Both the position numbers and the translations under genes were made by a program. Shown in pieces: positions 35,640-47,210 of a stretch of 64,000 nt of DNA. A model generated the notes under the pieces. The model did no database searches. It worked only from the letters and a program-made list of their open reading frames with translations, and had not been told where the DNA came from. Each line of letters begins with the position of its first letter. Positions within the stretch are counted from its first letter, which is position 1. Source of the DNA: Meghimatium bilineatum (lineage: Eukaryota; Mollusca; Gastropoda; Stylommatophora; Philomycidae); contig CM067298.1 in the NCBI GenBank assembly GCA_034231615.1, positions 35,222,127 through 35,286,126 on the forward strand, in the 5' to 3' direction.

Positions 35640-35850
35640 ATGTTTAATTAACAATTATATACAGCTGGTATTAAATATAATTTTAACTGAAACTTGTATA
35701 CAATTAACATAAAATACAATTTTTTTTTCAAAATTATTTACAACTGGCATTAAATATAACACTATTTAAAAATTATAGATATATACAACTGGCATTAAAT
35801 GTAACTACAAGGGTAATTGGAAATTATATACAACTGGCATTAGGCCTAAA
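35640..35850. repeat. Degenerate repeat around TACAACTGGCATTAAATATAA
   Basis: Four or five irregularly spaced copies of a 21-30-bp word, ending about 100 bases before exon 5. Confidence 0.7.
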
Positions 35851-35955
35851 TATACTTTCCAACAACTATTAAAGGTAATATCAGTTTGTATTTTCAGAAC
35901 AATATAGGCCTACAGACCTCTAAGTTAAGTACTAACAATCACCAATTATTCTCAG

Positions 35956-36115
35956 ATGCCAGATACTGCTGTATTTGGATCAAGCAATGAAACACACCTG
36001 GATGCATTACTCTGTGAAAAGGGACAACAGTTCCCTAATTGTAGTCATGATATTTGGGGCAAACATGACTGTTCATCAAGTGAGGATTCAGGTCTTGCCT
36101 GTATGAACACCAGTG
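35956..36115 (+). CDS. Exon 5: SRCR domain 2, C-terminal half
   Basis: The exon follows a TTCTCAG acceptor and opens in phase 0, 8.7 kb after exon 4. It carries the four remaining cysteines: L-L-C-E-K-G, P-N-C-S, H-D-C-S and G-L-A-C-M-N. The L-x-C...C...C...(G)-L-A-C spacing fits the end of an SRCR domain, although the usual C-x-G-x-E motif has become C-E-K-G-Q. Sequons N-E-T, N-C-S and N-T-S are present. The donor GTAAAT follows 36115 in phase 1. Confidence 0.78.
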
Positions 36116-36389
36116 GTAAATTCTTTTGTTTTATAAATACTAGTTAACTTTAGTATTGATAATAAAGTTTTAAACAATTGATATCATATCGTTAAGACAT
36201 GTGATCAACCCAGTATTTTTAGACTAGTGATTTTCAAGGCAATTTTTATTTTTAGTATGCTATCATTGCTTTGTGAATGGTTTATTGCACAGCTACCCTG
36301 CTGTAGACAATGAACCCGGTACCTTGACTGTGAGGCATTCTGTACCTCTTGCCACAGACTCATAACAAAGAACTGAGAGACACACAAAG

Positions 36390-37090
36390 AGTATGTCGGC
36401 AGCAACTAATGGAGATAATAACACATTGGAGATATCATTTCACAAAACTTCACTATTCTACAGATGTAAGTTTGAAACAAGACTGACACACTTTTTCACA
36501 GATACAAGACTAACACAACAGATAGAATGAAAAAAAACATCCATTTTCCCCAACAACTATGGACAAGTTGAGAAATTAAACACTTAACCATTCCATTATT
36601 CTGTAAATCCATGATTTTCTCTGACTGCATTTTCTCTTTCACCCTCAACTGTTCAGCTCACACATCCACAAAAATATAGTTAGAACTAATGATCTGTATA
36701 GATCGATCTATACTGTAATATTGATCTTATGTTTCCAAATCATATTCAGGCATGCCATAACAGCCATTGCTATCTAAAGTCTTAACTTAATCTGATTTCT
36801 TGAATTGCCATGCTCACATATCTGAGATTTAAGTTATCTGAAGATGTTACCCTTCTTCCATTTTATGACCATTTTAGTGGATGTTCATGAGAGCTATCGT
36901 GGTATTATTAGTTACCAATATCATGCTGTTATCAGCACAAATTTTCATGCTATATTTCTGACTGTTTTTCAACTTTGAGGTGAGTTCTTGGAATTCAAAT
37001 TTGGAACCAGCCAAGAGATCTATGTCATCGGCATAATGCAAGCTATAAAGTGGCTTACCACCAATATGTTACTATGTTTGGCAGACTTGT
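36390..37090 (-). mobile_element. LINE reverse transcriptase fragment
   Basis: On the minus strand near 37040 it reads H-Y-A-D-D-I-D-L-L-A-G-S-K-F-E-F-Q-E-L, the catalytic Y-A-D-D box of a non-LTR reverse transcriptase. Decayed downstream sequence follows to about 36390, sharing words with 29340-29765. It lies between exons 5 and 6. Confidence 0.75.
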
Positions 37091-37322
37091 TGTGTCACCT
37101 GCATTATATGTGATTCAAACTTACATTTCTATTAGATGGAATATAGAATAAAAATATATATAATAGTTATTGCAGAATTTATCTGTGATTATTTTTAAAA
37201 AAAAGGGACCTGCAATTAATCTTTTCTTTGATATTACACTGTAATTTTATAGTATGAATTTGTATTTCTAGTGTAGAATTATATAATAGTACTTCACTCT
37301 TATTTTTAATGTCATATCCTAG

Positions 37323-37441
37323 TGAGACTACTATCGGCTGTCAGAACAGATTATCACGTTGGCAGTCTTGAGCTCTATCTAGTTGGGGAAGAAGGCTGGT
37401 TTGAAGTTTGTGACATTGGATGGAATGATGTTAATGCCAAG
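37323..37441 (+). CDS. Exon 6: SRCR domain 3, first part
   Basis: The acceptor ATCCTAG ends at 37322, and phase-1 entry gives V-R-L-L-S-A-V. The exon encodes G-S-L-E-L-Y-L-V-G-E-E-G-W-F-E-V-C-D with cysteine 1, then W-N-D-V-N-A-K. The donor GTAACA follows 37441 in phase 0. The split comes before the second cysteine, about 15 residues earlier in the fold than in domains 1 and 2. Confidence 0.83.
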
Positions 37442-37724
37442 GTAACATTCAGACTAATATATGTCCAGTTTCAAAATTATCATTCTGTATTTCAGTATAA
37501 AATAACTCATAAATCTTGTGTTTTTATACCAGATTCTCACCTATGTGACGACTGGGCTTTTATTTCTAGTTCAGGGAGCAAAGAACAGATGTATGTTTGC
37601 TGTCCAGGCAACTAATGAAAGTTGTAGAACAGGCTGACATTAGATCTTGGATAAATCCTGCAGTGCTTGATAGATCTCTTCAAGTTTCCTTGAAGCATTT
37701 CTTCTGGCTTCTCCTTAACTCCTT

Positions 37725-38803
37725 ATATCCACCGAGCCGCTAATATCTACATTTGGGAGAACAGCTATGCCAAAAGCCGCTTAAATCGACATTTTTATAT
37801 GAATTTACTATTATGAATTATAAACATTACGACGACCGTAAAATCAAACGAACAGTCATTATTTGCGGTACTTCCGATTAAGGATAGGTCTATCTTGGGA
37901 AGCGTGTCGAAAGTCGGAGACATTTTGTTAAATTTTAGCTTTAATTTCATATAAACAAGTGTGTTTACATTTTCATTTTGTGTAACTTATTGCTACTTGA
38001 ATTTGAAGTAATGAGATGTAGACGTCCTCTATGTTTTTAATTTAGCTAGGCTTTGGAAATGTTCTAAAATACGTTAGGTAATAATTTCAACATTAGCTTA
38101 GTTTATGATTGTAGGCCTAATATTGAATTATAATTATTATTACGATCTGACTTTGATGGAAGTTCTGATTTATATTTGAGTTTTGATGAAGCTCAGGAGG
38201 GGCGTTTCCAATGCAATATATATTGCTTTCCCCATTATCTATATTCAAAAACACTATTTTAGTAGTATCATATACGAATGTGAATTTTCAAACATTATCT
38301 AAGGCATAATGATTTGTATTATGCATATAAGGATTAAATAATAAGTCCTGGGCACAAAAATGTAGGCCTAATCATTAGAAAATTTTGTGGAAAATGTGCA
38401 TTTTGTATACATTTGTTGACTTCAAGACAATGTGACATTTATAAGTACTTCTGTATATATAAATACTTGTATGCAGTACAAAAGGGTTCAGGATACATGT
38501 AGGTGTATTTTATTTCACAATAAATGGATTATGATTCGGTTTTCTGGGATACAAGCTTGGGTATGTACAAATTTATATTGTTATTTCGCCATATTTTCTT
38601 GTTTTTTATTAATTAAATTTTATATACCTAATATAATTCTGCAAATAAGCACACATACTAAATATAATATAATTGCCTATCCATTTCTGAATATTTTGAT
38701 GTCAGAATTGATAATGTGAATAGAATAGTGATGGAGAAATTGTAAAAATACAAATACTACCATAAATTACTAAAAATATTCTAAAATGTCCCCCGGCATA
38801 GGA
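37725..38803. mobile_element. Possible terminal-inverted-repeat element, unclassified
   Basis: The left boundary CTCCTTATATCCACCGAG and the reverse complement of the right boundary (TCCTCCTATGCCGGGGG) are similar. The left boundary is preceded by TTAA, but no matching TTAA follows the right one. The interior has no clear transposase. Weak evidence. Confidence 0.25.
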
Positions 38804-38979
38804 GGACAACCTTACTGTGGCTTACGGAGACCAAGAGTTAAACTATTTTCTACATACAGTTTACCATAAGCACCCGTCTTTGTGGAAAGCATTCGTCTGG
38901 TATACTGAAGATTTGACTGGCCCAATGAAGTTGAGACATAGTCAACAAGGCTTAGATGCTTTACATCTTGGTATTTTAT

Positions 38980-40095
38980 TCAAGATGGGCAGATTATGTG
39001 ACAGAACTGTTTGATGACCATTGGAACAAAAAACCAACAATACACAACAATGATGGACCAGCCATACTGAAATCAGAAGTAGAACATGCAATAAATTCAA
39101 TAAAATGTGGAAAGACTGCAGGCTCAGAAAACATAACAGCAGACATAATAAAACTCTAAATGAGTTTGCTGTAGATACTATCACAGAACTTTGCAATGAC
39201 ATATATGAAACAGGCCATATACCTAAAGACCTAACATCATCAATATTCATACCACTACCTAAGAAGCCCAGGGCTGTTGACTGTACAGAATATAGAACAA
39301 TAAGTCTAATGAGCCATCTAACTAAAATACTCCTCAAAATAATACATGAAAGAATTAAGAACAAGATAGACATGGAGGTCGGTGAAGAACAATTCAGTTT
39401 TAGGAAAAACAAAGGAATCAGAGAAGCTATACTAAGTATCCGACTAGTGATAAATATAAAGAAATACAAAAAAAGTATCTACGGTATATTTGCTTCATAG
39501 ACTACAGCAAGACCTTTGGCAAAGTCCAACATGAAAAAGTAATCAAATGTCTTACAAGAAATAGTCATAGATGGAAAAGACATCAGACTGATTAGAAATA
39601 TATATTGGGAACAAACTGCATCAATGAGGTGTGAAATTAGCTTTACCATACATAGAAATAAGAAGAGGGGTAAGACAAGGATGCATTTTATCACCAAGCC
39701 TATTTAATATCTACACAGAGAATATCTTTAAAAATATAGAAGAAATGCCAGGACTCAAGACCAAGGGAAAAATAATAAACAACCTTAGATATGCAGATGA
39801 CACTGTTCTTTTGGTGAAAAGTGAACATGAACTACAAAGACTAATAGATCAAGTCAATAAATCAAGTAATGAATATGGACTGGATATAAATAAGAAAAAA
39901 ACAAAAACCATGATAATCAGCAAAGACACAGAAGAACAGGAGGTAAACATAAACATACATGGAGAGAAACGACAACAAGTAAAACATTATCAATATCTTG
40001 GACAGATTGTCACAAATGACGGCAGATGTGAAACAGAAGTTAAAAGGAGAATAGGAAGGGCCAAAAGTACCTTCAATGACATGAGGCATGATTGA
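38980..40095 (+). mobile_element. RTE-like LINE, reverse transcriptase domain
   Basis: The most readable RTE-like copy. It runs from W-A-D-Y-V-T-E-L-F through the finger motif E-Y-R-T-I-S-L-M-S-H, E-E-Q-F-S-F-R, a frame break, then R-R-G-V-R-Q-G-C-I-L-S-P-S-L-F-N, R-Y-A-D-D-T-V-L-L and H-Y-Q-Y-L-G-Q-I-V. The endonuclease end and the C-terminus are gone, and stops lie at about 39158 and 39498. The Penelope-like element starts where this one stops. The exact clade (RTE or a close relative) needs a tree. Confidence 0.85.
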
Positions 40096-41715
40096 ACTCC
40101 TCCTTCTTCTCCAACAAACAAAACACTTACATTGATTTCATCCTTCATGCTATACAGCAACTACGTCTTCCACGATTATGAAGCTCTAACCTTACTAAAT
40201 CAGAGTTGCAGGCTCTCTCTAGACTTCACTCATGTCACGATTTCGTTATTAAATTAGTTGATAAGGGTGGCACTTTTGTTGTTTGGCAGAAGGACTTATA
40301 CATTAAAGAAGCAATACGCTAGTTAGAGGACCTGACTTTTTATAGTCTTTGTGCCAAAGATCATATTTTGACACATAATTATAAAGTTAATAAAACTATC
40401 AAACAACTTGTTAACAGCAACCAACTTTCCCAGAGTGCTCTTACACTTCAGATTTTTAAAGGTAATCTTGACTCTCCTACTCTGTATTTACTCCCATCTA
40501 ACCAAGGTAGACAAATTGTTTCTGCCTATTCATGCCCTACTGAACTAATTTATGGTTTCTTGGACAGTGTTTTCCAACCTCTTGTCGCATTTCTTCCATC
40601 TTACCTTAAAGATACTAATCATGCCCTATCCATCTTTTTTTCCATTGTTCTCAATCCTCTACACACCTTTCACATATTCCTTCTGGATGTTTCTCTCTAC
40701 ACTATTCCTCATGATGGGCTTCTGGTCTTACAGTTCTTTCCTTACAATATTTGTCTCCACAAGACTTTTGCTCTCGCTACTATTCTTTGACTAGCTGAAT
40801 TAGTCCTTATCTTGAATTCTTTTGAATTTAATGAACACTTTTTAAAAATCAAATTAGCGGTATAGCAATGGGTACTAAGATGGAACCCAGCTATGCTTGT
40901 TTATTTATGGGTCACCTTGAACATCTTTTCCACTTTTCAAGGCCCTGTCCCTAACATATTCTGTCATTACATTGATGATGGTTTTGGAGTAAACTGATAT
41001 TTTCATGGATGACCTTAACCATTTCATAAAGATTTTTGATGGTTTCCATCCTGCTATTAAATTTACCTCTCTTATTTCTCCACCTCTGTTGACCTTCTTG
41101 ACTTCTGTGTTTCCATAGGTTCTACATCCCTTACCATGTCCACACTTTTTAAGCCCACTGCTTCTCATAGTGTTCTTCTTTACACATCATCTCACCCATG
41201 GTCTTGTCTCCATTCCCTCCCTTTTTCTCAGCTGCTCCGTCTTCATCGTCTCTGCCAAGACGACATGGATTTCCTGTGTAAAGCTCACAAGATGATGAAT
41301 TTTTTGTTGCTATCACTTATATCTTTTAGATGAGCTTTGCAACGCGTTCTATGTATTTCCCATTCAGTTTCCCTCTTACCATCCATTAAACATACATCTG
41401 ACCACCCTATACTGGCTATTACTTTCCATCATCATCATATGCAGGTACTACGTATCCTATTACATTTCTCTATCCTCCAACTAAATCCCATCTCTAGTCC
41501 TGTATTTCTCTCTCTCTCCCCCTCATCACTTTTCAGAGAAATAGGAACCTTCACGATCTCTTAGTTCATTCCAGTCTGTGTACCTCTGCAGGTCACCCAG
41601 GATCTATTTCCTGTCCCCGTAATTGTTTGACGTGCCCTTTTGTTATTCTAACTCCCATGCTTCAGCTCCCTAAATCACATTTCAAGATTCAAGACTCTTT
41701 TTCACATGTTTGTCC
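40096..41715 (+). mobile_element. Penelope-like element, decayed, lacking its C-terminal nuclease
   Basis: Frames shift often, but family landmarks appear in order: a K-L-V-D-K-G-G type N-terminal stretch, S-A-Y-S-C-P-T-E-L-I, F-L-D-S-V-F-Q-P-L, D-V-S-L-Y-T-I-P-H-D-G (first catalytic Asp), the Y-I-D-D-G-F box at about 40965, F-H-P-A-I-K-F, and a C-P-R-N-C-L-T-C-P-F type linker near 41625. The GIY-YIG endonuclease that ends typical Penelope elements is absent. No terminal repeats were identified. This is a third retroelement class in one intron. Confidence 0.75.
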
Positions 41716-41729
41716 CATAATTTAATATA

Positions 41730-42180
41730 CTGGTATGAAGATGTACGAGACAAAAGGTGTGGCGTTGCTGGCACACTACACCGCACAAATTGGTCAGAGA
41801 AATGTGGAGGCATATCAAGAAACCAGGAAAAAGATTACAGACATGTGTAAGAACTTGAGCATGGAAAAACATATGATAATCACAATTTAAGAAATTAGGA
41901 AAACGCTGAAAAGTATAAAAAAACAGCACCTAGACCAGATGGCATTAGATACAATGACATTTGTCAGAGAACGGATGAGGAGTTGGGAGAGTTGGCGGAC
42001 ATGTTCAATAATAGCCTTCTAAAGGCACAGTAAAAGAAGACTGGTTGCACAGCTATTTAGTTTCACTACCCAAACCTGGGAAGGATCACACCAGGATACT
42101 AGGCTACAGAATAATAACAATGCAGAATGCTATAAGCAAGCATTTGGAAAAAATTGTGGCCTGGAAGGTATGTTTTATGT
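41730..42180 (+). mobile_element. RNase H-type LINE, second family, N-terminal reverse transcriptase piece
   Basis: Contains T-R-P-D-G-I-R-Y-N-D-I, E-L-G-E-L-A-D-M-F-N-N-S-L-L-K, then L-P-K-P-G-K-D-H-T-R-I and Y-R-I-I-T-M-Q-N-A-I-S-K. These are the first reverse transcriptase motifs of an I-group LINE, more like 27690-28240 than 59031. It ends about 100 bases before exon 7. Confidence 0.65.
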
Positions 42181-42283
42181 CAGTGAAGATATTATTTTCA
42201 TTTCGCTCACTTTCTCTTCTCAATTTTTAAAAGCAAGTATTGGAATCTTGGTTTTTACATAATTATTTGAAATTTTTTGTAAG

Positions 42284-42524
42284 GTTGTTTGCAGAGAACT
42301 AGGCTATCCTGATGGCAGAGCATTATTACAAAATACCTTGGGACGTATTGCTTATGGCAGTCTAACAGCACTTGGGTCTGTTACAAATGTCTCATGTACA
42401 GGTACAGAGTCTGACTTAGCATCTTGCTCAATGCGAAGAATTGGTGTATGTCCATTTAAAGGACCAATTATCACTTTGGCCTCAGTCATTTGTTATGAGA
42501 ATCCTGTTTCTGCAACTGATTTAG
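42284..42524 (+). CDS. Exon 7: SRCR domain 3, remainder
   Basis: The exon opens at a GTAAG acceptor in phase 0 and continues exon 6 directly as V-V-C-R-E-L-G-Y-P-D-G (cysteine 2). It then has N-V-S-C-T-G-T-E-S-D-L-A-S-C (3 and 4), G-V-C (5) and S-V-I-C-Y-E-N (6). These are textbook SRCR motifs, including C-x-G-x-E-x-x-L-x-x-C. It is the longest coding exon seen, 241 bases. The donor GTAAGA follows 42524 in phase 1. Confidence 0.88.
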
Positions 42525-43480
42525 GTAAGAAACTTTTTTTAAAAATTGTATGCATGTTTTTGTATCTCAAGTTCTAGGCCTATAGCTTAAAATATTTCTT
42601 TGTTCTATTTCTCTATTTCTCTCCTACACAATCTAATGTCATCAACATTGATGTAGTGCTACATATGTTTATGAATTTTCTAGTGTCAAGCAATAGTCTC
42701 ACCAATATTTTCCTAGTCCAATAGGCAAGCAAAGAATATAGCAACACTGTTACAAGTCATGCATATCATAAGAGGCAACAGGGCAGAAAGGTATCATTCA
42801 GCTATAGTTGTAGAGCATCAAAGCGCATGGTGAGACAGTAAAGCACCCTGGTCATCTGCTGCACTTCAGCACACTCAATTGTCTTAACTCATCTTGCCAC
42901 TGAGACTAAATATGTAGGGACAAGAGATTGAGGCTGACGACATTGCGCAACTCTCCCTCAGTTTAATTCTTTTCTTCTGCCTGTGATGCATACAGTCTCT
43001 CCATCAGCACCTCAACTCAAAGACATTAATAAAATGTACCATCTATCGCCAGGTGTCTCCTTCCTAGAACCAGTAATCATGTTGAAAGGACAGAGACTCA
43101 TTACTGCTTATAGGTTTGTATATCTCAGTAGCACTCTATTGCAAACTGCGACAATTGATGAGGATGTTGCCTTGTGTATTGCTCATGCCAGTGCGGAATT
43201 TGGGAGCCTTTGTGCTAACATTTACACTGGACATTTGTGACTTCGTTGCCACTATGCCATTTCACTTAAACAATGCTGCCCTCTAGTGTGTGTTACCTTT
43301 TCCAGATTGTGTACTCTAAGCATCGCCATATCCTAGTGAAATCTCATATAGACACATTGACATTGACCGCCTCTCCAATGTTTCTGCTTTTCAGCTGACA
43401 GAGACAAAATGGACATATACCTAATGTCAATGTGTGTTAAAAGTGCTGTTGGTTGATTTGGAGTAGAGTGTTGGAACTAC
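42525..43480. other. Intron DNA
   Basis: A word shared with 34120-34160 (ATAGCAACACT, then CATAAGAGG) hints at another dispersed repeat. No gene. Confidence 0.4.
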
Positions 43481-43660
43481 TGCTTGTCTTTTTGCAGGCA
43501 TTTCTCATTCCATCTACAGTCTCCACATCCATGGACACAATGCCCAAAAGTGTTAGTAAGGAATACAGCATGAGCCATTGTATTTCTGTTTCCAGAGTGC
43601 AGCACGAGGAGGTACTTTTAGGATCTTGGTTGTCTGTTAACACTGGGTCAGCACAAGACC
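43480..43660 (-). repeat. Dispersed repeat D, copy 1
   Basis: On the minus strand CCAAGATCCTAAAAGTACCT, GGAAACAGAAATACA, ACTTTTGGGCATTGTGTCCA and GTGGAGACTGTAGATGGAAT match 51110-51270 on the plus strand. Class unknown. Confidence 0.6.
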
Positions 43661-44499
43661 AATGTGCAGCCCTTTGCACTCTTATGTTTTGTGTAAATAC
43701 TATAGGCTAGATATGGCAGACTTCCAATCTTTTCCATGCTAACATTTCCTACACAACTTTTGCTATACGCGAATGAGCATTGTTGCGCAACAGAATGACA
43801 CATTGCAACAGCAGGTTGGGTCGTTTATTCTTGATGGATGTATGTAACTTGTCTGGTATAATCTTATAGCTGCTAGCATTGATGTTTACACTAGGCATTT
43901 TAAAGTTCACAACAAAAATTAATTTTTTGTTAGAATAGGCAGTAAAAGTATAATTTTTTCCTGCAGAAATTTGTGATTTGAATTTTTTGCTCTTTGTGAT
44001 ATAGAATATTTCAATTGCAAGCTGGCTACTTTGCTGCATGGCTCAAAGTGGTGGCACCATGATTCTTTGCTTGTCACTCTTCACAACAGAAATGCATCAT
44101 CCTTCACATGGTAATGATGCAAATGGTTTAAACTCCATGCAATTTTTTATTCCTTATGGTTGTTGGTCAATAGCTGTAGTAGCCTCTGAGAACACACCTT
44201 CTGATAGTTTCTTCTAATCCATCATTTGAGCTAGCCCTAATGGTACTTGACAATCTCATATTTTGTTACATCAACATATTCCTGAGCCCACCATGGAAGA
44301 TTGTTTGTTATCTTCATTTGTTATAACTGATGTCTTTGACACACATTATTCACCATGTACCGGTATTACTTGCATTCTTTGATGAATAGTTGGTTGGTCA
44401 ACATCCTTCAGCTTTATGAAACTGAGTCACGGCTCATTGGTCCAATTTTGATGGATTCGTTATCACACCAACCATGTTGTCAACTCTGCACCAAACTAA
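43661..44499. other. Intron DNA
   Basis: No feature recognised. Confidence 0.4.
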
Positions 44500-44945
44500 A
44501 CAGTCAGCACAAAGTAGCCATGCAGTGGATACCATCACATTGTAAAATACCTGAAAATGAGAAAACAGATCTGTTGGCTAAGGAGGGTGATGCTAATGAC
44601 CAACCGGATGTGCCATTAACAGATGAGCAAAGCAGTTAGAAAGCCAACACCAACACAAGATGAGCAGACTAGAACAATTAAATTATGAACAGACTAGAAC
44701 TGTCATTCTGTTCCTCAGAACTGGATACAACTGACTCCTCAGTCACATGTATACAAAAATGAGATTGGCAACATAGTAATGTGGACAAACACCTCAGACT
44801 ACAGAGCATATATTTCAAGAATATCCAGAATGCTTCGACAAACACACTGGCCCAGACAAACAGCAATAGTATAAAAATTTTATGGCTCTTGGTTGAAAAG
44901 CTATCAAGTTTATAAGAGATGAAATGCCAGAAATTAGCATGTTCC
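44500..44945 (+). mobile_element. RNase H-type LINE, 3' fragment
   Basis: Begins K-V-A-M-Q-W-I-P-S-H-C-K-I-P-E-N-E-K, then T-D-L-L-A-K-E-G. This is the last RNase H motif, with the active-site-linked His and the N-E-K-x-D stretch. It continues into the decayed C-terminus. Same family as 59031. Confidence 0.8.
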
Positions 44946-45346
44946 ACTCAAACAAAAGAAGAAAACTTTAAAATCTATAAGTGGTGTATTTGCATATTTG
45001 ACTAGATAAAATATATTAAGAACAAAATTGCATCCTTTTAACAATTAAAATATTGTTATTGATAGATATTATTTACATGATTTCTAATCATAAAGCAAGA
45101 TTTCCAACTGGTCATTCCAGAGGTATGAGCTTGGTTTATTAAAGTTTTGTCTTTGCTCATTTTGCATATATATTGTGTTGTCAGCAAAATCAAGCCAAGA
45201 TCAAGCTGCATGACCAGTTGGAAGTTTATCTTTAGTCGACAGTGCATATGGTTAGGACACTTGAGAACACACCAAAAAAAAGTTATTGAGAGCCATAAAT
45301 TGAAAAAAACAACACTTTCATTATGAATGTCTTAATTTTTGTGCAG

Positions 45347-45524
45347 TGGATTTAGCACGTTTAATCAAGGATCCTGGTTCTTCTGATGATGTTGGAATTC
45401 TAGAGATTCGACATATGGGAGTTTGGGGCAGAGTTTGTGAGGAAAGTTCTACTTTAAATTGGACAATTACAGATAAAGAAGCTACTGTCGCATGCAAGAT
45501 GATGAATTATACTGGAGGAAAAAG
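45347..45524 (+). CDS. Exon 8: SRCR domain 4, N-terminal half
   Basis: The acceptor TTTTTGTGCAG ends at 45346, and phase-1 entry gives V-D-L-A-R-L. The domain follows with G-I-L-E-I-R, V-W-G-R-V-C-E (cysteine 1) and E-A-T-V-A-C-K-M-M-N-Y-T-G-G-K (cysteine 2). The N-W-T and N-Y-T sequons are new to this domain. The donor GTTTGT after 45524 is phase 2. It is chosen because it is the only nearby GT that restores frame with exon 9. Confidence 0.78.
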
Positions 45525-45599
45525 GTTTGTAATATTTATAGTTTATTCCCACTTTAATTTTATTATTGGAATTAGGGAATTCAAGTCTTTTTATGGTAA

Positions 45600-45800
45600 G
45601 TCATTACATTTTCCAATATTCAGACATAAAACCAAAGGTAGACCACGAAAACGGTGGATAGAAAACATCAAGATAGCCTTAAACAAATATGGACTTAATA
45701 CAACCAAGATGACACATCTGGCCTTGGAACAGCAGCTGAAGCTCCCACCCCTACACTTAACGGCAAGTGTGAATACGATCAACCATCGTTCACATGGGAA
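45600..45800 (+). mobile_element. RTE-like LINE, extreme C-terminus
   Basis: T-K-G-R-P-R-K-R-W-I-E-N-I-K, then L-N-K-Y-G-L-N-T-T-K, M-T-H-L-A-L-E-Q. It starts 75 bases after exon 8, and the exon frame reads straight into it through the intron. Confidence 0.75.
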
Positions 45801-46460
45801 CAGACAATAGACAATTCCATTTTCTATTCAACTAGAAATATTGTATAATTACCAATGGCCCTAGTGCAACCCAGCCTAAAGAAATGGGTATCATGTTTCC
45901 TGTGAAGGTAAAGGCAGTGGATGTGATGCTAATGACATAATCCCTAAGAATGACATTAGTCAATACAAAATACAGGCCTGAAACAGTATTCCCCAATGCT
46001 CATCAATGGCGTATAAAAAGCAAAACTTACTACTACTTCGGTGTGGCATGCTCCTTTCAGCCATGGACATGTCCATCTATATTATACTAGGACATATGAC
46101 CATCAATAAATAGGAATGGTTCATTATCATTAAGTGCTGTCTCCATAACAAAGGTTGGCTGCAACAGACCTCCAACATCCCCTGTCTCTTGTTTTGGTGG
46201 CTCACTCTGCTAGACTGTAAACTGTCCATTTGTATCTCTGCCAAGGAATGGTTAAAATATAAATAATTCTCTCTATTTAATCTGTAACTATTTTTTAAAT
46301 TTTGACTGTTTATCTTCAATAGTAATTATTAAAAATGTTGATTCAGTTTAGTGATTCTTACTTGTTGACAGAACTATAGTTGGAACTTTTAATTTATTAT
46401 CCTTACTTTTTATTTTTATTGTTCTCTTCTTTTACATTTGCACATTGTTTACCTAAGTAT
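45801..46460. other. Intron DNA
   Basis: No feature recognised. Confidence 0.4.
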
Positions 46461-46920
46461 GTGAGTGCAGTATTCTACATATTCATGAGTGAAATATTGT
46501 ACTTATTAATGAGTCCAATCTTGTACTTATTTGTGAGTGAAATCTTGTATTTATGTGTACTACCTTGTACATATTTGTGAGTGCAATCTTTTACTTATTT
46601 GTAAGTGCAGTCTTGTACTTATATTCTTGAGTTCAATCTTGTACTTATTTGTGAGTGCATTCTTGTACTTATTCATGAGTCTAATCTTGTACTTATTCAT
46701 GATTGCAATCTTGTACTTATGTTATGAGTGAAATCTTTTACTTATTCATGAGTGAAATCTTGTACTTATGTGTGCAATTTTGCACTCATTTGTAAGTGAA
46801 ATCTAGTACTTATTTGTGAGTGCAATTTTGTACTTATTTGTGAGTAAAATATTGTACTTATTCATTAGTCAAATTTTTTACATATTTGTGAGTGCAATTT
46901 TTACTTATTTGTGAGTGCAA
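46461..46920. repeat. Minisatellite, about 24-bp unit, roughly 19 copies
   Basis: The unit is close to TTGTACTTATTTGTGAGTGC plus AATC, with single-base changes and a few short copies. ORFs crossing it are by-products. It ends about 30 bases before the exon 9 acceptor, so it lies over or beside the likely branch-point region. Confidence 0.9.
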
Positions 46921-46951
46921 TAAACACATGCAGCTATTGCTTTCTGAACAG

Positions 46952-47115
46952 GGTAGGACAAGTATTCGCTAGTAATAAAGAGTATCATGTCTGGTTAAGA
47001 ACGCTTAAATGCAATGGAACTGAGAATTCAATCGCAGAATGTCAGATTCCAACTTGGGGCATTCCTTTACGGACTGAATGCATTGCACCAGTACGAATAG
47101 CCTGTTACTATAAAG
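46952..47115 (+). CDS. Exon 9: SRCR domain 4, C-terminal half
   Basis: The acceptor CTGAACAG ends at 46951. One base completes the codon from exon 8 (Arg), then V-G-Q-V-F-A-S-N-K-E, L-K-C-N-G-T-E-N-S-I-A-E-C (cysteines 3 and 4), T-E-C (5) and V-R-I-A-C-Y-Y-K (6). The acceptor lies only about 30 bases after a 460-bp minisatellite (46461-46920). The donor GTATGT follows 47115 in phase 1. Confidence 0.83.
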
Positions 47116-47210
47116 GTATGTTTTTTAAAGAGCTGATTTTTTTCTTGGCTGCTAGTTTTATTTAGTCAGAATGTGATACTCTTCTTCTGTTGTGATTGCT
47201 CGAATTTAAC

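Noticed and set aside
37725-38803. piggyBac transposon
   Set aside because: TTAA occurs only at the left boundary and no transposase is readable; kept only as a weak unclassified element.
46380-46731. Overlapping ORFs rich in L-Y-L-F-V-S repeats
   Set aside because: They are frames through the 24-bp minisatellite, not genes.
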